A stretch of DNA of 64,000 nucleotides from Paracoccus litorisediminis. Its GTDB lineage: Bacteria; Pseudomonadota; Alphaproteobacteria; Rhodobacterales; Rhodobacteraceae. The position numbers and the translations under genes are program-made. Below the pieces are notes generated by a model. The model was not told the DNA's origin and made no database searches. It saw only the letters and a program-made list of their open reading frames with translations. Shown one piece after another: positions 57,407 through 64,000 of this stretch (the first letter of the stretch is position 1; the number at the start of each line of letters is the position of its first letter). Location: positions 558,001-622,000 of the forward strand of contig NZ_WMIG01000002.1 of NCBI RefSeq assembly GCF_009711205.1, written 5' to 3'.

Positions 57407-58462
57407 TTATCCTTTCCGGCCGGCAATCATCCGGCCGACGAGCTGGGCGGTATAGTCGACAATCGGCACGATCCTTCCATAGTTCAATCTGGTGGGTCCA
57501 ATAACCCCGACCGCGCCGACAATCCTTCGGTCGGCATTCATATAGGGTGAAACCACCAGAGATGAACCGGAAAGTGAAAAAAGCTTGTTCTCGGAGCCGA
57601 TGAAAATGCGCACGCCCTCGCCATGCTCTGCCAGTTCAAGGAATTCGGCGATATCCCGCTTGCGTTCGAGGTCGTCGAACAGGGTGCGGATGCGGTCCAG
57701 ATCGGCCAGTTCATCGGCCAGCAGGTTGGCGCGCCCGCGGACGATCAGCCGCGGGTCCGCCACATCGCCATCCCACATCGCCAATCCCGAGGCGATCAGC
57801 TCGGCGGCGATCAGGTCCAGCTTCTGACGGCTGGCCTCGATCTCATGCGAGATGCTGCTGCGCAGATCGGTCAGCGTGCGCCCCTCGGCCACCGCGTTCA
57901 GGAAATTCGCGGCCTCACGCATCGAACTGGCGGTATGGCCGGGCGGTGGGGTAAAGACCCGGTTCTCGACCCGTCCATCTGCAAAGACCAGCACGACCAG
58001 CGCGCGATCCGGGGCGAGGCTCACGAATTCGATATGACGGACCGGCGCTTCCTGCTTTGGCATCAGCACCAGCGAGGCGCCGTGCGTCAGGGTCGACAGC
58101 GCCATGCTGACCCGGTCCAGCATCGCGCCGGTATCGCCCTGATCATTGCCCAGCGTCTCCTCGATCATCTCGCGATCCGTGGTCGAGACCGGCCCCATCT
58201 CCATCAGCCCGTCCACGAACAGCCGCAGCCCCAGTTGCGTCGGCATCCGCCCGGCCGAGACATGCGGATGGTCCAGCAGACCGAAATGTTCCAGATCCTG
58301 CATCACGTTGCGTATCGTGGCGGCGCTGACCTTTTCGCTCATGTCGCGGGTCAGGGTGCGCGAACCGACGGGCTCGCCGGTGGCCAGATAGGTCTCGACG
58401 ACCCGGCGAAACACTTCGCGGGATCGGTCATTCAAGTCAGAGAGCAAGGCGCGGTCAGGCAT
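57407..58462 (-). CDS. hrcA: Heat-shock repressor HrcA
   Basis: 351 residues. N-terminal winged helix (LNDRSREVFRRVVETYLATGEPVGSRTLTR, then SAATIRNVMQDLEHFGLLDHPHVSAGRMPT) and GAF-like core; ending VVSPYMNADRRIVGAVGVIGPTRLNYGRIVPIVDYTA. Represses groE genes through CIRCE elements. I found no CIRCE palindrome (TTAGCACTC-N9-GAGTGCTAA) between hrcA and rph, so this operon itself seems not HrcA-controlled here. Confidence 0.95.
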   Translation of the reverse strand: MPDRALLSDLNDRSREVFRRVVETYLATGEPVGSRTLTRDMSEKVSAATIRNVMQDLEHFGLLDHPHVSAGRMPTQLGLRLFVDGLMEMGPVSTTDREMIEETLGNDQGDTGAMLDRVSMALSTLTHGASLVLMPKQEAPVRHIEFVSLAPDRALVVLVFADGRVENRVFTPPPGHTASSMREAANFLNAVAEGRTLTDLRSSISHEIEASRQKLDLIAAELIASGLAMWDGDVADPRLIVRGRANLLADELADLDRIRTLFDDLERKRDIAEFLELAEHGEGVRIFIGSENKLFSLSGSSLVVSPYMNADRRIVGAVGVIGPTRLNYGRIVPIVDYTAQLVGRMIAGRKG

Positions 58463-58548
58463 GGCGGATCAATCGCGTTGGGTAACGGGTTGCGGTCAGG
58501 GGCAGGCGAGCGGTATTTGAACAGCAAAACCCCCGAAAGGAATGACCG

Positions 58549-59262
58549 ATGCGACCCTCAGGCCGGAATTTAAGCGATATGCGTCCGATTTCAATCGAAA
58601 CGGGGATCATGCGTCACGCCGAGGGCTCTTGCCTGATCTCTTGCGGCGACACGCGCGTGCTGTGTTCCGCCACGATCGAGGAAAAAGCGCCGCCCTTCCT
58701 GAAGGGTTCCGGGCAAGGCTGGGTCACCGCCGAATACGGAATGCTGCCGCGCGCCACCAACTCGCGCAACCGGCGCGAGGCTGCGGCGGGCAAGCAATCG
58801 GGCCGCACCCAGGAAATCCAGCGCCTGATCGGCCGCGCCCTGCGCGCTGGTGTCGACCGCCGCGCGCTTGGGGAACGCCAGATCGTCATCGATTGCGACG
58901 TGATCCAGGCCGATGGCGGTACGCGTTGCGCCTCGATTACCGGCGGCTGGGTCGCGCTGCGCCTGGCGGTGAACAAGCTGCTCAAGGCCGGGATCATCTC
59001 GACCGACCCGATCATGGACCATGTCGCGGCCGTTTCTTGCGGGATCTATGCCGGTCAGGCGCTGCTGGATCTGGACTATGCCGAGGACAGCGAAGCCGGC
59101 ACTGACGGCAACTTCATCATGACCGGCGCAGGTCGTCTGATTGAGGTGCAGATGTCCGCCGAAGGCGCGACCTTCTCGCGCGCGCAGATGAACGACCTGC
59201 TGGACCTGTCCGAGGCTGGCATCGCCGAGCTGGTCCGCGCCCAGAAAGAAGCCATCGCATGA
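58549..59262 (+). CDS. rph: Ribonuclease PH
   Basis: 237-residue phosphorolytic 3'-5' exoribonuclease that trims tRNA 3' ends. [19 protein letters not shown], the arginine-rich RNA-binding [33 protein letters not shown], and the phosphate site [17 protein letters not shown] [13 protein letters not shown]. Divergent from hrcA over 86 bp. Overlaps rdgB by 4 bp. Confidence 0.96.
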   Translation: MRPSGRNLSDMRPISIETGIMRHAEGSCLISCGDTRVLCSATIEEKAPPFLKGSGQGWVTAEYGMLPRATNSRNRREAAAGKQSGRTQEIQRLIGRALRAGVDRRALGERQIVIDCDVIQADGGTRCASITGGWVALRLAVNKLLKAGIISTDPIMDHVAAVSCGIYAGQALLDLDYAEDSEAGTDGNFIMTGAGRLIEVQMSAEGATFSRAQMNDLLDLSEAGIAELVRAQKEAIA

Positions 59263-59864
59263 GGAAGCTGAGCGAACGCAAGCTTCTGGTCGCGACCCAT
59301 AACTCCGGCAAGCTCGACGAGATCCGCGCGATGATGGCCCCGCACGGGATCGAGGTCACCTCGGCTGGTGAGATGGGTCTGGCCGAACCGGCCGAGACCG
59401 AGGACAGCTTCATCGGCAATGCCCGGATCAAGGCCCGCGCTGCCATGCTGGCGACCGGGCTGCCGGTGCTGGCCGATGACAGCGGCATTACCGTCGACGG
59501 TCTGGATGGCGCGCCCGGCGTCTATACCGCCGACTGGGCGGAAACGCCCAATGGCCGCGACTTCATGCAGGCCATGTCGCGGACGTGGCGGGAACTGGAT
59601 GCGCGCAATGCACCCGAGCCCCGTACCGCCCAGTTCCGCGCCACGCTGATCCTGATGTGGCCCGACGGGCATGAGGAGATCTTCGAGGGCATCGCCCCCG
59701 GTCATCTGGTCTGGCCGCCCCGTGGCGCATTAGGCCACGGCTATGACCCGATCTTTGTCCCCGACGGCCATGATCGTACCTTTGCCGAGATGACGCCCGA
59801 AGAAAAGAACAGCATCAGCCATCGCGCCGATGCCTTCAGAAAGCTTGAGGCCGCCTTTGCGTAG
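59259..59864 (+). CDS. rdgB: Non-canonical purine NTP pyrophosphatase RdgB
   Basis: 201 residues; hydrolyses ITP, XTP and dITP. Substrate loop [16 protein letters not shown], metal-binding [22 protein letters not shown], and [32 protein letters not shown] with the catalytic Glu/Lys pattern. Overlaps rph at its start (4 bp) and ridA at its end. Confidence 0.96.
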   Translation: MRKLSERKLLVATHNSGKLDEIRAMMAPHGIEVTSAGEMGLAEPAETEDSFIGNARIKARAAMLATGLPVLADDSGITVDGLDGAPGVYTADWAETPNGRDFMQAMSRTWRELDARNAPEPRTAQFRATLILMWPDGHEEIFEGIAPGHLVWPPRGALGHGYDPIFVPDGHDRTFAEMTPEEKNSISHRADAFRKLEAAFA

Positions 59865-60231
59865 GATCTCGACCGGATCGCCGTTTGAAACCGCGCTTGG
59901 CTACAGCCGGGCGGTGGTCAAGGGGCCATGGTGCTTCGTCTCGGGCACCACGGGCTATGATTATGCGGCGATGTCCATGCCCGACAGTGCCGCTGAACAG
60001 GCGCGCAACGCCTTTGCCACGATCTTTGCAACGCTGGATCAGGCCGGGTTTACCCCCGCCGACATTGTGCGCGTGCAATACACGATCACCGATGCCGCGC
60101 TGGTCGATGAAATCGCTCCGGTGCTGGGTGAGGCGATGAAGGATGCGTTACCTGCAGCGACAATGGTTGTAGCGGGCCTGATCAAACCCGAAATGAAGGT
60201 CGAGATCGAAGTGACCGCCTTTCGGGAGTGA
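59857..60231 (+). CDS. RidA family protein
   Basis: About 124 residues of the YjgF/RidA family, which deaminates reactive enamine/imine intermediates. The family arginine is in VRVQYTITD, and the end ATMVVAGLIKPEMKVEIEVTAF contains the usual VEIE motif. The start is uncertain: TTG 59857 (M-R-R-I-S-T-G, with GAGG upstream, overlapping the rdgB stop) fits the usual N terminus; ATG 59830 would add 9 residues inside rdgB. Confidence 0.85.
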   Translation: MRRISTGSPFETALGYSRAVVKGPWCFVSGTTGYDYAAMSMPDSAAEQARNAFATIFATLDQAGFTPADIVRVQYTITDAALVDEIAPVLGEAMKDALPAATMVVAGLIKPEMKVEIEVTAFRE

Positions 60232-61418
60232 CAGTGACAACCACCCTTGCCCAGACCGATCCCCTTGCCGATGACTGGCGGGCAGGGGGATTCGCGCTTT
60301 ACGTCCATTGGCCGTTCTGCGCCTCGAAATGCCCCTATTGCGATTTCAACAGCCATGTCTCGGCGACGATCGACCAAAGCCGCTGGCTGGCAGCTTACCG
60401 GGTCGAGCTGGCAAGGCTGGCACACGAGGTTCCGGGCCGGGTTCTGAACAGCATCTTCTTTGGTGGTGGCACCCCCAGCCTGATGGCACCCGAAACCGTC
60501 GCCGGCGTGATCGAGGCCGCGCGTCAGCATTGGCCCTTTGCCAATGACATCGAGATTACCCTTGAGGCCAACCCGACCAGCATCGAGATGGGCCGGTTCC
60601 GCGCTTATGCCGATGGCGGGGTCAACCGCGTCTCAATGGGGATGCAGGCCCTGAACGATGATGATCTGCGCCGTCTGGGCCGGATGCATAGCGTGGCCGA
60701 GGGGCGTGCCGCCTTTGACATTGCGCGGGAATGTTTCACGCGTGTCAGCTTTGATCTGATCTATGCGCGGCAGGATCAGGACCGCGCCCATTGGCGGCGC
60801 GAGCTGACCGAGGCCCTGTCCATGGCCGTCGATCACCTGTCCGCCTACCAACTGACCATCGAGCCGGGCACGGCCTTCGGTGCGCGCCACGCCAAGGGTG
60901 GCCTCAAGGGCCTGCCCGACGATGACCTGTCCGCCGACATGTATCAGGACACGCAAGAGATCTGCGCCGCCGCCGGGATGCCGACCTATGAGATTTCGAA
61001 CCACGCCCGGCCCGGTGCCGAAAGCCGCCACAATCTGGTCTATTGGCGACAGGGCGATTGGGCCGCGATCGGCCCCGGCGCACATGGCCGCCTGACGCTG
61101 CCGAATGGCCGCTGGGCGACCGAGGCACATCGTGCCCCCGGCGCATGGCTGGATGCGGTCGAGAAGCGCGGTAATGGCGACAGCGCCCGCGAGCTGCTGA
61201 CGCTTTCGGACCGCGCCGTGGAATACTTGCTGATGTGCCTGCGCCTCAGCGAAGGGATCGACATCCCCCGCTACCTTGCCCATGGCGCGACGCTGCCGCA
61301 GGATCGTCTGGCGGATCTGGTCGGCCTTGGACTGGTTGAGCAAAGGGGCGACAGGCTGGCTGCGACAGCGGCGGGCCGTCCGGTCCTGAATGGAATCCTG
61401 AGGGAGCTGGCGGAATAG
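60228..61418 (+). CDS. hemW: Radical SAM haem chaperone HemW
   Basis: 396 residues; GTG start overlapping the ridA stop. Radical SAM cluster site CASKCPYCDF with the fourth CxF position typical of HemW, then FFGGGTPSLM, ANPTS, GVNRVSMGMQAL, SFDLIYARQ. Formerly annotated as oxygen-independent coproporphyrinogen oxidase; it lacks the extra N-terminal residues of HemN, so HemW, which carries haem to respiratory proteins, is the better call. Confidence 0.93.
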   Translation: MTVTTTLAQTDPLADDWRAGGFALYVHWPFCASKCPYCDFNSHVSATIDQSRWLAAYRVELARLAHEVPGRVLNSIFFGGGTPSLMAPETVAGVIEAARQHWPFANDIEITLEANPTSIEMGRFRAYADGGVNRVSMGMQALNDDDLRRLGRMHSVAEGRAAFDIARECFTRVSFDLIYARQDQDRAHWRRELTEALSMAVDHLSAYQLTIEPGTAFGARHAKGGLKGLPDDDLSADMYQDTQEICAAAGMPTYEISNHARPGAESRHNLVYWRQGDWAAIGPGAHGRLTLPNGRWATEAHRAPGAWLDAVEKRGNGDSARELLTLSDRAVEYLLMCLRLSEGIDIPRYLAHGATLPQDRLADLVGLGLVEQRGDRLAATAAGRPVLNGILRELAE

Positions 61419-61419
61419 G

Positions 61420-61773
61420 ATGCGTTATCTGTGGCTCGCCCTTGGCTGGCTTTCCCTGACCATCGGGTTGTTGGGGGTGATCCTGCCGGTCATGCCGACC
61501 GTGCCCTTCCTGATCGTCGCGGTCTGGTCCTTCGCCAAATCCTCGCCGCGCCTCAGCGCCCGGATCACCCGGCATCCGACCTTTGGTCCCCAGATCCGGG
61601 CTTGGCGCAAGCGCGGTGTCATCGGCCGTCCGGCCAAGATCTGGGCGACTTTGGCCATGACCTGTGGTGTTGGCTGGTCGTTGTGGCTGGGGCTGGACCC
61701 GCGGCTGATCGCCGGACAGGCGCTGGTTTGCAGTGCCATCGCGCTGTGGTTGGTCACCCGTCCCGAGGCCTGA
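61420..61773 (+). CDS. DUF454 (YbaN-like) membrane protein
   Basis: 117 residues. N-terminal WLALGWLSLTIGLLGVILPVMPTVPFLIVAVWSFAKSSPRL is the DUF454 signature; then basic loop around HPTFGPQIRAWRKRGVI and two C-terminal helices. Function unknown. It starts 1 bp after the hemW stop and ends the rph-rdgB-ridA-hemW-ybaN run. Confidence 0.88.
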   Translation: MRYLWLALGWLSLTIGLLGVILPVMPTVPFLIVAVWSFAKSSPRLSARITRHPTFGPQIRAWRKRGVIGRPAKIWATLAMTCGVGWSLWLGLDPRLIAGQALVCSAIALWLVTRPEA

Positions 61774-61881
61774 CCCTAGCCCAAGGATTACAACCTTTTG
61801 CCCACTTGCTTGCGCCCGAACGCGGCGCAAACTGCGCTCACTGAGGCCGGTCATGGCCCAGGGTCTATCGGGAGGGAGACC

Positions 61882-62466
61882 ATGAGCGACACTTCCGGGG
61901 TAAAGATCCACCCCGCCGTTGATAACGGCATCAAACCGGCCAAAGCCGGTTTTTCGGGCGGCGAACTTCACTGCAAATGCGCAACCAACCCGGTGCGCGT
62001 CGCGGTCAAGTCCCAGACCGCCCATAACCACGTCTGTGGCTGCACCAAATGCTGGAAGCCCGATGGCGCGGTCTTCTCGCAGATCGCCGTGGTCGGACGC
62101 GATTCGGTCGAGGTGCTCAGCGGCGCCGAGAAGCTTGAAGTCGTGAACCCCGACGCGCCGATCCAGCGCTTTCGCTGCAAGGATTGTGGCGTCCACATGT
62201 ATGGCCGCATCGAAAATACCGGGCACCCGTTCTATGGTCTGGATTTCGTCCATACCGAGCTTTCGGATCAGGACGGCTGGTCGGCCCCGGAATTCGCGGC
62301 CTTCGTTAGCTCGATCATCGAATCGGGCGTCGATCCCAGCCGCATGGCCGGCATCCGCGCCCGGCTCAAGGAATTGGGGCTGGAGCCCTATGATGCGCTG
62401 TCGCCGCCGCTGATGGATGCGATCGCGACCCATATCGCCAAAAAATCTGGTGCGCTCCCGGCTTGA
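61882..62466 (+). CDS. gfa: S-(hydroxymethyl)glutathione synthase Gfa
   Basis: 194 residues, the length of Paracoccus denitrificans Gfa. Zinc cysteines: [16 protein letters not shown] and [11 protein letters not shown]. Speeds the reaction of formaldehyde with glutathione, giving the substrate of FlhA encoded just downstream. Start ATG 61882, with GGGAGGG upstream. Distinct from the two short GFA paralogues at 24 kb. Confidence 0.93.
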   Translation: MSDTSGVKIHPAVDNGIKPAKAGFSGGELHCKCATNPVRVAVKSQTAHNHVCGCTKCWKPDGAVFSQIAVVGRDSVEVLSGAEKLEVVNPDAPIQRFRCKDCGVHMYGRIENTGHPFYGLDFVHTELSDQDGWSAPEFAAFVSSIIESGVDPSRMAGIRARLKELGLEPYDALSPPLMDAIATHIAKKSGALPA

Positions 62467-62490
62467 CGACGGCTGTTTCAAAGGCAAGCA

Positions 62491-62513
62491 GGGGGTCGGT
62501 CATACCGGCCCCC
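62491..62513 (+). terminator. Hairpin between gfa and flhA
   Basis: GGGGGTCGGT (62491-62500) pairs along its full 10 bp (one G-U) with ACCGGCCCCC (62504-62513), loop CAT. No T-run. Could lower read-through from gfa into flhA or protect the gfa mRNA. Confidence 0.5.
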
Positions 62514-62597
62514 GATGCCGTCGCAGCACAAGCAGCCGGGGTCGCACGGTGACCGACATTCAGCAGGCCACCAGGCCGACTCGGAAGGAGAATCAAG

Positions 62598-63728
<1,131 letters not shown>

Positions 63729-63753
63729 TCGTAAACGGCTGCTTAGTTAAAAG

Positions 63754-63781
63754 GACGGCGGGGCCGCTAGGTCCCGCCGTC
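63754..63781 (+). terminator. Terminator-like hairpin after flhA
   Basis: GACGGCGGG (63754-63762) pairs with CCCGCCGTC (63773-63781), a perfect 9-bp stem with a 10-nt loop. No T-run after it. Confidence 0.6.
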
Positions 63782-63808
63782 GCCATGAGGAACAGAAGGA
63801 GCAGGCCG

Positions 63809-64000
63809 ATGCGTCACCAGTGGCTGAACGACGACGACGACGATGATGACGACGACGATCGCCCGCAGAAAGGCGACAAGGACGAAGGTCTGGGCCTGCC
63901 CGAGGGCGACAAGATCGGCAAGCTGTACTTCAAATCGCGTACGGTGATTGTCGCCGGGCCGATCAATGACAAGTTGGCGCAGCGCACCGTCGCCCATCTT
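63809..64000 (+). CDS. Partial ClpP-like serine protease subunit
   Basis: First 64 codons only; the window ends inside the gene. ATG 63809 has AAGGAG upstream. Residues 8-17 are ten consecutive aspartates, followed by a charged linker and then KLYFKSRTVIVAGPINDKLAQRTVAHL, which matches the first strand and helix of ClpP-type peptidases (IxxxGxIxDxxA). The catalytic Ser-His-Asp lie beyond the window. Probably a ClpP paralogue rather than the main ClpP, because of the acidic N terminus. Confidence 0.75.
   Translation, partial: MRHQWLNDDDDDDDDDDRPQKGDKDEGLGLPEGDKIGKLYFKSRTVIVAGPINDKLAQRTVAHL

Noticed and set aside
58463..58548. CIRCE element upstream of hrcA
   Set aside because: No TTAGCACTC/GAGTGCTAA pair is present in the gap.

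Overview
The window is a gene-dense, GC-rich chromosomal segment from an alphaproteobacterium, almost certainly a Rhodobacteraceae member and most likely Paracoccus. Reasons: the gfa-flhA formaldehyde pair as arranged in Paracoccus denitrificans, a divergent regB/regA pair with an HvrA-type H-NS protein, the phyR-nepR-ecfG general stress locus, fused TsaE-AmgK, sqdBDC, and the hemJ-rho-mnmE-mnmG-rsmG-parA-parB block. There is no phage, IS element or CRISPR array. Apart from the replication-origin region, no gap without a gene is longer than about 160 bases.

Layout. 1-2.8 kb: a partial PAS-type protein, the RegB/RegA redox two-component system and an H-NS-like protein. 2.8-9.6 kb: HD hydrolase, secB, fxsA, timA, smr, a small PLDc_N membrane protein, the HslUV protease, a capsule-synthesis-like orphan and thioredoxin. 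9.6-18.9 kb: addAB recombination nuclease, murU, fused tsaE-amgK and dapB. 18.9-25.2 kb: rbfA, a phosphodiester glycosidase-like protein, truB, MOSC, a Tat-exported MBL hydrolase, an RluA-type synthase, a LysE exporter, two GFA proteins and free methionine sulfoxide reductase. 25.1-28.0 kb: sqdBDC sulfolipid operon with a divergent Rrf2 regulator. 28.8-31.9 kb: aroE-coaE-dnaQ and a YihY protein. 31.9-35.3 kb: general stress locus (histidine kinase, ecfG, nepR, phyR). 35.3-37.4 kb: nitronate monooxygenase and aldo/keto reductase. 37.5-46.5 kb: a complete selenocysteine module in one run on the minus strand (fdhG with in-frame UGA, fdhH, fdhI, fdhE, selA, selB, tRNA-Sec). 46.7-49.0 kb: glycine betaine demethylase gbcAB. 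49.0-49.56 kb: probable chromosomal origin. 49.56-56.8 kb: hemJ-rho-mnmE-mnmG-rsmG-parAB with two perfect parS sites. 56.9-64 kb: grpE/hrcA, rph-rdgB-ridA-hemW-ybaN, gfa-flhA and the start of a ClpP-like gene.

How it fits together. The 49 kb intergenic region has two perfect DnaA boxes, an AT-rich stretch and seven GANTC (CcrM) sites in about 120 bp. Long gene runs diverge from it (minus on the left, plus on the right), and parABS lies 3-7 kb away. I infer this is oriC. Metabolically, GbcAB releases formaldehyde from betaine, Gfa and FlhA take formaldehyde to the formyl-glutathione level, and the selenocysteine formate dehydrogenase oxidises formate at the membrane. The window therefore holds most of a C1 oxidation route. 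selD and the S-formylglutathione hydrolase are not in the window.
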